The notes: generated by a model from the letters alone, not told the origin. DNA of 64,000 nucleotides from Albibacillus kandeliae (GCF_003116585.1 NZ_QEHM01000008.1:62001-126000); one strand, 5' to 3'; positions 43,771 to 53,296 are shown, numbered from the stretch's first letter. Numbers and translations are program-made.

Positions 43771-45012
43771 TCAGAGAAGGAAGTTGTCGGCGTCGCGCAG
43801 GTCAGCCACGCGCACCCCTTCGACCAGAACGCTGACATCATCGAAGCTGACCAACACGTGCTGCCCCTGGCGTTCGAAGTCGAGTTGCCCGAAGCGCGAG
43901 GCGCCCTTGCCGATCTCGATCAGGTCACGGCCGATCTCGAAATCGGTGATCACGTCGTCACCGTGACCAGTGCGGAAGTAGAAGACGTCTTTCCCGGCAC
44001 CGCCCGTCAGGATGTCGTTCCCCACGTGACCGTTCAGCCGGTCGTTGCCCGCACCGCCGATCAGCACGTCGTTGCCCTCGCCGCCGAACAGATCGTCGGC
44101 CCGGCCACCGCCCAGCAGGCGGTCATCGTGCGCCCCGCCGTCGAGGATATCCTCGCCGCCGCCGCCAAGCAGGGTGTCGAGACCATCGCCGCCCAGCAGT
44201 TTGTCGTTACCGGCGCCGCCCACGAGCCGGTCCCAGCCCTTTTCGCCGGCCAGCGTGTCGTCGCCGCTGCCACCCGACAGGTAGTCTTCGCCGTTGCCGC
44301 CGCGCAGGTTGTCGTTGCCGCCGTCGCCAAACAGGCGGTCGTTGCCGGTGCGCCCGAGGATGATGTCATTGCCACCCTGCCCGGCGATGTAGTCGTGTTT
44401 CGTCGCGGCGAAAGTGTCGCCCTCGATCTGCTGGGAGCTGTAGGTGCCAAAGCGGACCGCCATCTTGGCGTCCAGGAACTCGACGATCTCGACATCGTAG
44501 AGCTGGTCGCGGCCATAGGCACCGTCGATCACCAGCACATCGTAGCCGTGGCTGATCTGCCCGGGCGCGAACTTGGTCATGGCGACGAAGGTGTCGGTGC
44601 CCGAGCCTGCCTCGATGATGTCGTCCCCGGTCCCCAGACGGATCCGGTCATTCCCGGAATAGGCCCATATCTGGTCGTCATGATTCCAGTAGGAGACGAT
44701 GGTGTCGTCGCCCCCGAACAGCTCGGCGTTGATGTCGTAGGCGTAGGCCAGGTCGATGATGCCGATCCGGAAATCCGTGTAGCTGGCGACGGCATGGCCC
44801 TGGTGCGTCATGGAGATGCCGGTCACCGTGCCCCCGCTCAGCTGACCGCCAGAGAAGGTGAAGCTGCCCGAGAAGGTCACCAGGAAGCCCCCTGCCGAAC
44901 CGACGAGGCGGGTCGAGCTGACGCTGACCGTCTGGATGTCGTCCAGGAGGATGTTGGTGAGGTCCGAGTAGGTCCATCTGTTTGCGTAGTCGTAGACCGT
45001 GTAGGTGGTCAT
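43771..45012 (-). CDS. RTX calcium-binding repeat protein
   Basis: A 413-aa acidic protein with about 14 glycine-aspartate nonapeptide repeats (GGxGxDxLx) between residues ~215 and 375, for example GGNDIILGR, GGSGDDTLA, GGEGNDVLIGG, which fold on calcium. The N-terminal 200 residues show a beta-rich head with no catalytic motif I recognise, and a smaller GDDTI-type repeat island near residue 105. The C-terminal 45 residues, ending DNFLL, fit a type I secretion signal. ATG 45012 (MTTYTVYDY) is preferred. No T1SS exporter is nearby. Product is probably secreted and surface-associated. Confidence 0.82.
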   Translation of the reverse strand: MTTYTVYDYANRWTYSDLTNILLDDIQTVSVSSTRLVGSAGGFLVTFSGSFTFSGGQLSGGTVTGISMTHQGHAVASYTDFRIGIIDLAYAYDINAELFGGDDTIVSYWNHDDQIWAYSGNDRIRLGTGDDIIEAGSGTDTFVAMTKFAPGQISHGYDVLVIDGAYGRDQLYDVEIVEFLDAKMAVRFGTYSSQQIEGDTFAATKHDYIAGQGGNDIILGRTGNDRLFGDGGNDNLRGGNGEDYLSGGSGDDTLAGEKGWDRLVGGAGNDKLLGGDGLDTLLGGGGEDILDGGAHDDRLLGGGRADDLFGGEGNDVLIGGAGNDRLNGHVGNDILTGGAGKDVFYFRTGHGDDVITDFEIGRDLIEIGKGASRFGQLDFERQGQHVLVSFDDVSVLVEGVRVADLRDADNFLL

Positions 45013-45354
45013 TCCGGTCTTCCCCCCTGAAAGTTCTTCATTCAATCCGCCGTCCCTAAACTAAGGATGCGGTCAGGCACGGTAACCCTTTCCCTGCGAG
45101 CGAAGAAGCCAATTCAGGCTGGCTGCGACACTTGCGCAACGCCCCCGCAACGGCGGGTTGAACGGCGTCCAAAAAGACAAGGCGGGAGAGATCGCAGCCA
45201 CCGGCACCGCGCTCACCAGTTGTTTCAATGCGCGCGCTTCGTCGGCGAGGATACGCCGAGTCAGCGCTTGAACTTGCGCGCTTGTGAAACGCCTTCCCTG
45301 TTCAAGCGCGTAAATTCCGCACTATCTGTGCAGTAACGAGGGGATTCGCCGCAC
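45013..45354. promoter_or_regulatory. 342-bp divergent region between the RTX and Lrp genes, with an inverted repeat
   Basis: No convincing gene. GCGCTTGAAC (45264-45273) and GTTCAAGCGC (45300-45309) form a ten-base inverted repeat with 26 bases between arms, 46 bp upstream of the lrp start, a plausible site for Lrp-type autoregulation. GCGCGCTT words recur around it. Confidence 0.4.
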
Positions 45355-45810
45355 GTGCTTGACGATACCGACACCCGCCTTCTGGCAGCCTTGCAAAAGA
45401 ACGCGCACCTGACCGCGCAGGAGCTGGGCGAGATGCTCAACCTGTCCCCCAGCCAAGCCGGGCGGCGGCGCCAGCGGCTCGAGGCCGACGGCTATATTCA
45501 GGGCTATTGCGCCCGGCTGGACCCGCTGCGGCTGGGGCTGGCCGTGCAGGGGTTCATCCAGGTTCAGCTGGGCACCCACGGCCCCGAGCAGTCCTCCTCC
45601 TTTGCCCGGCTGATCCGGGGCCGCCCCGAAGTGACCAGCGCCTGGACCATGACGGGCGAGGCCGACTACCTGCTGCGGGTCTACTGTGTCGACCTGCCCT
45701 CCCTGAACCGGCTGATCCACGAGGTCCTGCTGGCGCATCCCGCCGTCGCGCGGGTGCAGAGCCAGATCGTGATGGACCAGCTGAAACGCGACGCCCCGCT
45801 GCCGACCTGA
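45355..45810 (+). CDS. Lrp/AsnC-family transcriptional regulator
   Basis: A 151-aa regulator: winged HTH (residues 1-60, LDDTDTRLLAALQKNAHLTAQELGEMLNLSPSQAGRRRQRLEADGYI) and a C-terminal RAM ligand-binding domain (...FIQVQLG, VTSAWTMTGEADYLLRVYCVDL). These proteins form octamers that sense amino acids. GTG 45355 follows the GAGGGGA ribosome site. The next gene, the CPA2 antiporter, begins 22 bp after its stop. Confidence 0.92.
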   Translation: MLDDTDTRLLAALQKNAHLTAQELGEMLNLSPSQAGRRRQRLEADGYIQGYCARLDPLRLGLAVQGFIQVQLGTHGPEQSSSFARLIRGRPEVTSAWTMTGEADYLLRVYCVDLPSLNRLIHEVLLAHPAVARVQSQIVMDQLKRDAPLPT

Positions 45811-45832
45811 CCGCCACAAGGAACCGCTATCG

Positions 45833-47707
45833 ATGGAAAGTTTCCTCTACCAGGCCTCGATCTACCTTGCCGCCGCGGTCATCGCGGTGCCGATCGCCTC
45901 GCGGCTGGGGCTGGGCTCGGTGCTCGGCTACCTCGCCGCGGGTATCCTGATCGGCCCCGCACTGCACTTCGTGGGCAGCGAGACCGAAGAGCTGCAGCAC
46001 TTTGCCGAGTTCGGCGTGGTAATGATGCTGTTCCTGATCGGGCTGGAGCTGGAACCGCGCGCGCTGTGGGACATGCGCCACCGGCTGATCGGGCTGGGCG
46101 GGTTGCAGGTCGTGGTGAGTACGCTGGTGCTGATGGGCGCCGCCATCGCCAGCGGGCTCGACTGGACCTCGTCGCTGGCAATCGGCCTGACCCTGTCGCT
46201 GTCTTCCACCGCCATCGTGTTGCAGACGCTGTCGGAGAAAGGGCTGGTGCGCACAGGCGGCGGCAGATCGGCCTTCTCGGTTCTGCTGACGCAGGATATC
46301 GCGGTGATCCCGATCCTCGCCTTCCTGCCGCTGCTGGCGATCCCGACCTACGGGTCGATCAACGATGACGGCTCGATCTCGCTCGCGATCCAGGACGAGG
46401 CGCACCATGCCGCGCCCTCGCTGGTCGATGGGTTGCCCGGCTGGGCGGTGACGCTGGTGACCATCGCCGCCATCGCCTTCATCATCCTCGCCGGGGTATA
46501 CCTGACCCGGCCCGTGTTCCGCTTTATCCACGCCACCCGCCTGCGCGAGATGTATACCGCGCTGGCTCTGCTGATCGTGGTCGGCATTTCCTTCCTGATG
46601 ACGCTGGTGGGCCTCTCCCCGGCGCTTGGCGCCTTCCTCGCGGGCGTGGTTCTGGCCAACTCCGAATTCCGGCATGAGCTCGAGAGCGACCTCGAACCCT
46701 TCAAGGGGCTGCTGCTGGGCCTGTTCTTCATCACGGTCGGGGCCGGTATCAACTTCGAGGCCTTCTATGCCGATGCCGGCGACCTGATCGGCCTCGCGCT
46801 GCTGGTGATCGTCGCCAAGGGTGCGGTGCTCTACCTGCTGGGCAAGCTGTTCAAGCTCAAGGGGCGCGACCGTTGGCTGTTTACCTTGTCCCTCGCTCAG
46901 GCCGGTGAATTCGGCTTTGTCCTGCTGGCCTTTGCCGTGCAGATCAACGTGCTGCCCAATGACCTGTCCGAGAAGCTCCTGCTGGTGATCGCGCTGACCA
47001 TGCTGATCACGCCGCTGCTGTTCATCCTCTACGACCAGATTTCGAAGCGGATGCGCGACAGCGGTCCGTCCTTCAAGCCCGACGAGATCAACGAGGAAGG
47101 CCCCGTGATCATCGCCGGTATCGGGCGCTTTGGGCAGATCGTGAACCGGCTGGTGCAGCACAGCGGGTTCAAGACGGTGGTTCTGGACCACGACATGCAG
47201 ACCATCCAGCTGATGCGGCGCTTCGGCTTCAAGGGGTTCCTTGGCGACCCGACCCGACCCGAGCTGCTGAAGGCCGCCGGGCTGATGAAGGCGCGGGTTC
47301 TGGTCGTGGCGCTCGACGACAAGGACAAGGCGACCATGCTGGTGTCTTACGCGCGGCGCCAGCGGCCGGATCTGCACATCGTGGTGCGCGCCTATGACCG
47401 CAACCACGTGTTCCAACTGTTCCGTGCCGGGGCCGACGACATCGTCCGCGAGACCTTCGACAGTTCGCTGCGCGCGGGGCGTTATGTGCTCGAGAACGTC
47501 GGCCTGTCGGGGTTCGAGGCGGCGGAGGCGGAGCAGACCTTCTACGCCCACGACCGCCACGCGCTGCGGCAGCTGGCCGAGGTCTGGGACCCGAACATCC
47601 CGCCGAGCGAGAACGCCGCCTATGTGGCGCGCTCCCGCGAGCTGGAGAAGGAGCTGGAGGCGGCCCTGCTGAACCGGGCCAGCGAGGACAAGCGCAAGTC
47701 GGCCTGA
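45833..47707 (+). CDS. Monovalent cation:proton antiporter, CPA2 (Kef type) with TrkA-N
   Basis: A 624-aa protein. Twelve or so membrane helices (residues 5-380) include LGYLAAGILIGPALHF, LSLSSTAIVLQTLSEKGL and a Kef-like LTQDIAVIPILAFLPLL segment; residues ~410-530 form a TrkA-N NAD-binding domain (IAGIGRFGQIVNRLV, VVALDDKDKATMLVSYARR). It resembles KefB/KefC, K+ efflux systems gated by glutathione adducts, but the glutathione-gating residues cannot be verified, so it is not named kefC. It lies directly after the Lrp-type regulator. Confidence 0.88.
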   Translation: MESFLYQASIYLAAAVIAVPIASRLGLGSVLGYLAAGILIGPALHFVGSETEELQHFAEFGVVMMLFLIGLELEPRALWDMRHRLIGLGGLQVVVSTLVLMGAAIASGLDWTSSLAIGLTLSLSSTAIVLQTLSEKGLVRTGGGRSAFSVLLTQDIAVIPILAFLPLLAIPTYGSINDDGSISLAIQDEAHHAAPSLVDGLPGWAVTLVTIAAIAFIILAGVYLTRPVFRFIHATRLREMYTALALLIVVGISFLMTLVGLSPALGAFLAGVVLANSEFRHELESDLEPFKGLLLGLFFITVGAGINFEAFYADAGDLIGLALLVIVAKGAVLYLLGKLFKLKGRDRWLFTLSLAQAGEFGFVLLAFAVQINVLPNDLSEKLLLVIALTMLITPLLFILYDQISKRMRDSGPSFKPDEINEEGPVIIAGIGRFGQIVNRLVQHSGFKTVVLDHDMQTIQLMRRFGFKGFLGDPTRPELLKAAGLMKARVLVVALDDKDKATMLVSYARRQRPDLHIVVRAYDRNHVFQLFRAGADDIVRETFDSSLRAGRYVLENVGLSGFEAAEAEQTFYAHDRHALRQLAEVWDPNIPPSENAAYVARSRELEKELEAALLNRASEDKRKSA

Positions 47708-47722
47708 GGGCCGACCTTGGCC

Positions 47723-48736
47723 TCAGCCGCCGGAGACGCCCGCCTCGGCAAAGGTGGCCATGCCGCTATGGCAGGCGACCGCGCCCTGAAGCAGCGGGAT
47801 GGCCAGTGCCGCGCCCGACCCTTCGCCAAGGCGCAGGCCCAGCCGCAGCAGCGGCTCCATGCCGAGCCGCTCCAGCAGCATGCCATGCGCGTTCTCGGCG
47901 CTCTGATGCCCGGCCACGCAGTGGTCGAGCGCCCCGGGCGAGACCTGCCGCAGGCAGGCCGCGGCGGCGCAGCAGATGAAGCCGTCGAGGATCACCGGGA
48001 TATGCAGGAGCCGTGCGGCCGCGATGGCCCCGGCCATGGCAGCGACCTCGCGCCCGCCGAGCGCGGCCAGCAGGTCCAGCCCGTCGCCCGCCGTGGCATG
48101 CAGCGCCACGCCTTCGGCCACCACGCGCGCCTTGTTGGCAAGCCCGGCGTCATCGACACCGGTGCCGCGCCCCACCCACTGATCGGGCGTGCCGCCGTAG
48201 AGCGCATGCGCAAGGGCAGCGGCGGAAGTGGTGTTGCCGATGCCCATCTCGCCCACGACGAGGAGATCGGCGGAGATGTCGACCGCACCCCAGCCCGCGC
48301 GCAGCGCCGCGACGCAGTCCGCCTCGCTCATCGCCGGGGCCTGTGTGAAGTCGGCGGTGGGCTGGTCGAGCGCGAGGTCCATCACATCCATCCGGGCACC
48401 CGCGGCCCCGGCCAGTTGGTTGATCGCGGCGCCACCGGAACGGAAGTTCGCGACCATCTGCACCGTGACCTCGGAGGGGAAGGCCGAGACGCCCTGCGCC
48501 GTCACGCCATGGTTGCCGGCAAAGATCACGACCTGCGGCGACTTGATCACCGGGCGCGCATCGCCGCGCCAGCCTGCGTACCAGATCGCCAGTTCTTCGA
48601 GCCGCCCCAGCGCGCCGGGGGGCTTGGTCAGCGCGGCGTTGCGCTCGCGCGCGCCCTCGAGTGCGGCCGTATCGGGCCCGGACGCCCCGGCAAGAAGGTT
48701 GCGAAGTGTGGCGAGGTCGGTCAGGTCGGGCAGCAT
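47723..48736 (-). CDS. cobT: Nicotinate-nucleotide-dimethylbenzimidazole phosphoribosyltransferase
   Basis: A 337-aa enzyme activating the lower ligand of cobalamin (alpha-ribazole phosphate). Conserved motifs are [13 protein letters not shown] (about residues 38-50), [54 protein letters not shown] and the catalytic-Glu region [18 protein letters not shown] near the C-terminus. It is divergent from cobS (80 bp), and the spacer is too short for a cobalamin riboswitch; none is seen. Confidence 0.95.
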   Translation of the reverse strand: MLPDLTDLATLRNLLAGASGPDTAALEGARERNAALTKPPGALGRLEELAIWYAGWRGDARPVIKSPQVVIFAGNHGVTAQGVSAFPSEVTVQMVANFRSGGAAINQLAGAAGARMDVMDLALDQPTADFTQAPAMSEADCVAALRAGWGAVDISADLLVVGEMGIGNTTSAAALAHALYGGTPDQWVGRGTGVDDAGLANKARVVAEGVALHATAGDGLDLLAALGGREVAAMAGAIAAARLLHIPVILDGFICCAAAACLRQVSPGALDHCVAGHQSAENAHGMLLERLGMEPLLRLGLRLGEGSGAALAIPLLQGAVACHSGMATFAEAGVSGG

Positions 48737-48816
48737 TCAAAGCCTCATTGCATCCGCGTTGCCCCCGGTGTTTAACCGCTCGTGCAGAGGCCACAACCCC
48801 CGGAACGGTCAGGACA

Positions 48817-49587
48817 ATGGGCAAAAACGACAAAGCCTGGCAGACCCCCTCGCTCTGGGACATCGGTGTTGCCTGCGTCCTGCTCACCCGGCTGCCCCTT
48901 CCGCACCTGCCCGAAAGGGTCTTTGAACGCCAGTCCGGCTCCGCATGGGCGTTTCCGCTCGCGGGCCTACCGGTGGCCCTGCTGGCCGCGCTGGCGGGGC
49001 ATCTGGCGCTCGGGTTCGAGCTTGGGCCCGGGCTGGCGGCTGGTCTTGTCCTCACGGTGATGACGGTGCTGACCGGCGCCATGCACGAGGACGGGCTGTC
49101 GGATACCGCCGACGGGTTCTGGGGCGGGCACGACCGCGAGCGGCGGCTGGAGATCATGAAGGATTCGACCACCGGCACCTACGGCATCGTGGCGCTGGTG
49201 ATGTCGCTGGGGTTGCGCTGGCTGGCGCTGGCGGCGCTGCTGCCAACCGACGGGCTTGGCCCCATCTTTGCCGCCGCCGCCCTGTCGCGCGCGGTGATGC
49301 CGGTGCTGATGCGGGCCCTGCCGCACGCCCGGCCCGGCGGCCTCTCGCGCCACGTCGGCGTGCCCGGCTGGGACCGTGTCGCCGTGGCGGTCCTGCTCGG
49401 GGTCGGTATCGCGCTGGCCGCCGTCGGCATCCAGGGCATCCTGCCCATCCTGCTGGCCTTTGCCGGAGTTGGGGGTCTGGCGCTGCTGGCGCGCGCCAAG
49501 ATCGGCGGCCAGACCGGCGATGTCCTCGGCGCGGCGCAGCAGGTGGCCGAGATGCTCTTCCTCCTCGGTCTCATCGCCGAGCTTTGA
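48817..49587 (+). CDS. cobS: Adenosylcobinamide-GDP ribazoletransferase (cobalamin synthase)
   Basis: A 256-aa membrane enzyme joining adenosylcobinamide-GDP and alpha-ribazole, the last step in nucleotide-loop assembly, working with cobT's product. The active-site motif is HEDGLSDTADGFWGG (about residues 90-104), followed by RRLEIMKDSTTGTYG and a series of hydrophobic helices ending ...LGAAQQVAEMLFLLGL. ATG 48817 is preceded by AGGA; the upstream extension is antisense to cobT. Confidence 0.93.
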   Translation: MGKNDKAWQTPSLWDIGVACVLLTRLPLPHLPERVFERQSGSAWAFPLAGLPVALLAALAGHLALGFELGPGLAAGLVLTVMTVLTGAMHEDGLSDTADGFWGGHDRERRLEIMKDSTTGTYGIVALVMSLGLRWLALAALLPTDGLGPIFAAAALSRAVMPVLMRALPHARPGGLSRHVGVPGWDRVAVAVLLGVGIALAAVGIQGILPILLAFAGVGGLALLARAKIGGQTGDVLGAAQQVAEMLFLLGLIAEL

Positions 49588-49593
49588 GCGGCC

Positions 49594-51225
49594 TCAGTCC
49601 CGGGTTCTGAGGGGAGAAGCCTGCACCAGAACGATCGCGATCAGCGGCGCGGCCACGGTGATCACCGCGACCACGATCAGCAGGAGTCCCAGCTGCGAGT
49701 AATCGGCAGGAACCGTTATATTTCCGCTGGTTGGATCGCGAACCTCTCGCGCCACATGAAACATCTCGTTCATGTAGCGGGTGCCAAGGCTGCTGGCCGA
49801 GAGTGCAAGGTTGGTGAAGGAGGCCATCACCGCGAAGAAGGTCGCCTTGAGCCCGTCAGGCGCGTTCCGCGCGATCCAGGCCAGCATCGGGATCATCGCA
49901 ATCTGTCCCAGCGGCGACTCGGCGGCCGTGTCGATGATCGCGATGAACCGCGCATCCACCACCCCGCCGGTCAACGGCGCGGTCCAGTTCTGGATGCCGT
50001 AGTAGAGGCCGATGTTGGGCAGCGAGAGCACCGCCTCGGCAAGGCTCAGCAGCACGACGATCCAGGTGATGGTGTGGCTGGCCATCATCGGGCGCAATAC
50101 GATGATGCCCGCGAGGGTCAGGACCGAGGTGATGAGCGACAGGACTGAAAGGAACTGTTCGTCAAACCCCAACTGGTCAATGGCGAACCACGAATAGCCC
50201 GCACCCGGCAAGGGCACGGCGCGGAAGACAAAGATGATGATGGCGGTGCCGAAGAGCGACCGCGCCTGCGCCGGCGCGAGGTTGCGGGCCAGCTGGTGCA
50301 TCAGGAAGACGACAACGAGCATCGAACCGAGAAAGATCAGCTCCTGCCCATAGGCGATCTCGGACAGGCCCACGGCCAGCGAGAGCCCCACGAAGGCAAG
50401 GCCTCCGGTGAAGTACCAGTGATTGACCCGGGGCCGCTCTCCCTGTCGTGCGAACCCGGCAGTGATGGTGGCTTCGGCCACGCCACGGCGGCGGAGGCGC
50501 CCTGCCCGCGCCCGCCGCTCCAGCGCGGCAAGGACCACACCCGAGATCGACAGCAGCGGCACCACCTGCGCGATCAGGTAGATGCGGGCGTAGATCGCCG
50601 CCTTGGCTGCCTGTGGCAGACCCTCGGCGCCGGAGAACATCACGATGTTGAGCAGCGCCACCCCCACGGTGCCCGAAATCAGCGCGAAACGCCCGAGCGT
50701 CTGCATCGTGGTGTGCATCGCACGCGAGGCTTCCTCGCTCACAGGCTGGCCGTGTTCATCGATGGTCGGGACGGCCTCGACCGACATGGCGTCGGCCACG
50801 GCATCCTGAATGACATAGCCTGCGGGCGCGAGGACCACCGACAGGACGTACCAAGAGCCCGGCGGCAGGATGGCCCCCATCGCATCGGGGCGGGTGATCA
50901 GCAGGTACATGATGCCGAGGCTCGCCGAAATCAGCGCCGCGCCGACAAAGATCAGGAGCGATTTCCAGCGCCACATGAGGTCGACCAGATGGCCCAACGG
51001 CATCTTGAGCGCCCAGGGAATGCCCGCCCAGAACCCCAATCCGGCAAGGAAGGCCGCGGAGAGGCCGAGGTAGTCCTTGACGAAGAACGTGCCGACGATG
51101 GCGGTCAGGGTGGAGACGCCGTAGGCGAGATAGACCATGAGCGGCGGCACGAAAGACCACCGCATCTGGCGACCCAGATCCAGAACGATCCGGTCATACC
51201 ACCCCTTGCGCGCCGCCTGCTCCAT
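49594..51225 (-). CDS. Membrane transporter, BT1/folate-biopterin (MFS-related) type
   Basis: A 543-aa protein with about 12 membrane helices. The start ...LMVYLAYGVSTLTAIVGTFFVKDYLGLSAAFLAGLGFWAGIPWALKMPLGHLVDLM is characteristic of the BT1 family (MFS-related folate/biopterin transporters), and APAGYVIQDAVADAMSVEAV is the typical DxxAD segment of helix 4-5. A ~60-residue soluble loop (about residues 230-270) is Arg-rich. Bacterial members are poorly characterised. The ATG 51225 has GGAGA upstream. It is convergent with cobS by six bases. Confidence 0.75.
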   Translation of the reverse strand: MEQAARKGWYDRIVLDLGRQMRWSFVPPLMVYLAYGVSTLTAIVGTFFVKDYLGLSAAFLAGLGFWAGIPWALKMPLGHLVDLMWRWKSLLIFVGAALISASLGIMYLLITRPDAMGAILPPGSWYVLSVVLAPAGYVIQDAVADAMSVEAVPTIDEHGQPVSEEASRAMHTTMQTLGRFALISGTVGVALLNIVMFSGAEGLPQAAKAAIYARIYLIAQVVPLLSISGVVLAALERRARAGRLRRRGVAEATITAGFARQGERPRVNHWYFTGGLAFVGLSLAVGLSEIAYGQELIFLGSMLVVVFLMHQLARNLAPAQARSLFGTAIIIFVFRAVPLPGAGYSWFAIDQLGFDEQFLSVLSLITSVLTLAGIIVLRPMMASHTITWIVVLLSLAEAVLSLPNIGLYYGIQNWTAPLTGGVVDARFIAIIDTAAESPLGQIAMIPMLAWIARNAPDGLKATFFAVMASFTNLALSASSLGTRYMNEMFHVAREVRDPTSGNITVPADYSQLGLLLIVVAVITVAAPLIAIVLVQASPLRTRD

Positions 51226-51360
51226 CGCCGTCTCCTTTGCCCCTCACAGTCGGCGCGGGGCCGGAGCCAGTCAAGCTAGGGTGTTGAGAAGAAAGGGGGC
51301 GTCCGCACACTGGGTTGGTTGGTTATGCGGACGGAGAAGTCATTCGTTTGACCAGCGCCC

Positions 51361-51786
51361 TCAGCCGTTGGCGTAGACAAGGCGGAGCATGTGCTCCCTA
51401 ACAGCGTCATACCTTACGCGCGCCCAAAGACCGATGAGCATTTCCTCATCCGATACTGCCCGGCGAAAGATCCACGATTTTCGAACTTTGCCGTCTGGCA
51501 TGAGTTTATCGGGTTCCTGAGTAGCAGGCGTCAGTTCCGAGAAGCACAGGTACATGTACGCGAACACAATGAGTTGCCTCTTCCCAATGTGAGCAAGGTG
51601 GGCTTCCATCTTTGCGCAGACTTCGAGCACGGCGTCGAAACTTGCTCTCTCCTTTGCACGCTCAAGCTGCACGAAGAGAGAAAATAGCTCAGCATCAGTC
51701 AACGTTAGGCGACCGTCCGCCGTGCGGTCGACACCGTGGGTGATCAGCTTGGCTTTCACTGTTTTATAGATCGAAGAATCATTCAT
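51361..51786 (-). CDS. Unrecognised 141-aa protein
   Basis: A soluble, probably helical protein with a Ser/Lys-rich start (MNDSSIYKTVKAKLITHG), ELFSLFVQLERAKERASFDAVLEVCAKM and RVRYDAVREHMLRLVYANG. No domain is recognised. Codons have more A/T at third positions than the flanking transporter and carD, and the gene stands alone between them, so it may be acquired. Nothing in its surroundings indicates a role. Confidence 0.6.
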   Translation of the reverse strand: MNDSSIYKTVKAKLITHGVDRTADGRLTLTDAELFSLFVQLERAKERASFDAVLEVCAKMEAHLAHIGKRQLIVFAYMYLCFSELTPATQEPDKLMPDGKVRKSWIFRRAVSDEEMLIGLWARVRYDAVREHMLRLVYANG

Positions 51787-51910
51787 GTAGTACAGGATGG
51801 CTCGTATCCTGGACCGTCCGCAATGGGCTTAAGGCCGACCTTCGTCGCGCTTTGCCCAAAGGGTCCGCTCCAAAGCACATGATGGACCGACACGGTTTGC
51901 GGACACCTCC

Positions 51911-51943
51911 AAAAGAAAAGGGCCGCACCCACGGGTACGGCCC
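51911..51943 (-). terminator. Rho-independent terminator of carD
   Basis: On the minus strand GGGCCGTACC, loop CGTG, GGTGCGGCCC (one G-U pair), then TTTTCTTTT, 24 bases past the carD stop. Confidence 0.9.
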
Positions 51944-51967
51944 AGGCTCTGTCGGGGTTGCCGTTGA

Positions 51968-52477
51968 TCAGGCAGCGCGCGACATCAGAACGTCGTCTAC
52001 CTGCTTGGCGGCGGCGGATTCGTCTCCACCACCCACGGCGGCGACTTCGCGGGTCAGGCGCTCCAGAGCGGCTTCGTACAGCTGACGCTCGGAATAGGAC
52101 TGCTCGCGCTGGTCGTCGGTGCGGTGCAGGTCGCGCACGACTTCGGCGATCGAGATGAGATCGCCCGAGTTGATCTTCTGTTCGTATTCCTGAGCCCGAC
52201 GCGACCACATGGCCCGCTTGACCTTGGCCTTGCCCTTGAGGGTCTTCATGGCCTGGTTGATCACGTCAGGTGTGCTGAGCGACCGCATCCCGATCTCGGT
52301 GGCCTTGTTGGTCGGCACACGCAGGGTCATCTTGTCCTTCTCGAAGGAGATCACGAAAAGTTCCAGCGCGATGCCGGCCACTTCCTGCTCTTCGATCGAG
52401 ATGATCTGACCGACGCCGTGGGCCGGGTAGACCACATAGTCGTTGGGGCGGAAATCCAGCTTTTTCGATTTTGTCAT
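51968..52477 (-). CDS. carD: CarD-family transcription regulator
   Basis: A 169-aa protein with an N-terminal RNA-polymerase-interaction domain (FRPNDYVVYPAHGVGQIISIEEQEVAG, residues ~10-35; FEKDKMTLRVPTNKA) and a helical DNA-binding C-terminal domain (KAKVKRAMWSRRAQEYEQKI ...). CarD/CdnL stabilises open promoter complexes, notably at rRNA genes. It is followed by a strong terminator; fdxA lies upstream on the same strand, the conserved alphaproteobacterial order. Confidence 0.95.
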   Translation of the reverse strand: MTKSKKLDFRPNDYVVYPAHGVGQIISIEEQEVAGIALELFVISFEKDKMTLRVPTNKATEIGMRSLSTPDVINQAMKTLKGKAKVKRAMWSRRAQEYEQKINSGDLISIAEVVRDLHRTDDQREQSYSERQLYEAALERLTREVAAVGGGDESAAAKQVDDVLMSRAA

Positions 52478-52760
52478 TCAGGTCTTCCTTGCTGACCGGC
52501 ATGCCCGGCGACAACAACGCTGTGGCGGGACAAGTCCATGTCCCGTCATACAGCGTTTTCTGGTCACTCGGCTTTTTTCGTCCCCTGGTGAGTGCGCCGG
52601 GGATCAATCCGGTTGTTTCCTATATTTCGTGACAGGAATATATCATAAAAAAACGCCAAACGGAAGATGACGTTGGGTCAGAGGCAGCAAAGCCTTCTAG
52701 TTCCGACGCGAATCCGCGGCGGGGTCAAAGGGCGCTGCGGCCGACGGACAGGCGAATCGC

Positions 52761-53099
52761 TCAGCCGCCCTCGCCCGGGGCCTCGGAGAAGTACTTCTCC
52801 AGTTTTCCGCTCTCGCCATCGCGTTCCTCGTGCCCGGGCATCGGATCCTTGCGGGTCACGATCACCGGCCACAGCTCGGCATACTTGCGGTTGAACTCGA
52901 CCCATTTCTCCATGTCCGGCTCGGTATCCGGCCGGATTGCGTCGGCCGGGCACTCGGGCTCGCAGACCCCGCAGTCAATGCACTCGTCGGGGTGAATCAC
53001 CAGCGTGTTCTCGCCCTCGTAGAAACAGTCGACCGGGCAGACTTCCACGCAGTCGGTGTATTTGCAGGCGATACAGTTTTCGGTGACGACATAGGTCAT
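52761..53099 (-). CDS. fdxA: Ferredoxin, 7Fe/8Fe type
   Basis: A 112-aa ferredoxin with two cluster motifs: [18 protein letters not shown] (residues ~8-25) and [12 protein letters not shown] (residues ~39-50). The first motif has the CX7C spacing of the [3Fe-4S] cluster in FdxA-type seven-iron ferredoxins. The ~60-residue C-terminal extension ([17 protein letters not shown]) is typical of this family. ATG 53099 is used since the upstream 18 codons are not ferredoxin-like. Between it and carD lie 283 bp with no visible gene. Confidence 0.93.
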   Translation of the reverse strand: MTYVVTENCIACKYTDCVEVCPVDCFYEGENTLVIHPDECIDCGVCEPECPADAIRPDTEPDMEKWVEFNRKYAELWPVIVTRKDPMPGHEERDGESGKLEKYFSEAPGEGG

Positions 53100-53270
53100 T
53101 GGCGGGTTCCGTTGGGCCGTTTGAGCCCTAGCTAAATCAGCCGAGCCGGGCATTCAAGCACCTCGGCGCGAGAAAGACGTTAAGTCCGGTCCGTGCGTTC
53201 CCCGCGGTCCAATATCCGCGCCCTGCCCCGAAGGCGACGAATTCGTTCCCCGGGCCCTCGTCCCGAAACG

Positions 53271-53296
53271 CAAACGCCCGCCGGAACCGGCGGGCG
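53271..53296 (-). terminator. Terminator of the peptidoglycan-binding-like gene
   Basis: On the minus strand CGCCCGCCGG, loop TT, CCGGCGGGCG then TTTGCGTTTC, 24 bases past the stop of the gene at 53320. Confidence 0.8.

Noticed and set aside
45067..45336. 89-codon open frame in the gap between RTX and Lrp genes
   Set aside because: Composition is Arg/Thr/Pro-rich with no domain, no ribosome site and no conserved character.
48737..48816. Cobalamin riboswitch between cobT and cobS
   Set aside because: The gap is only 80 bp, too short for the roughly 200-nt element, and no B12-box-like segment is visible.
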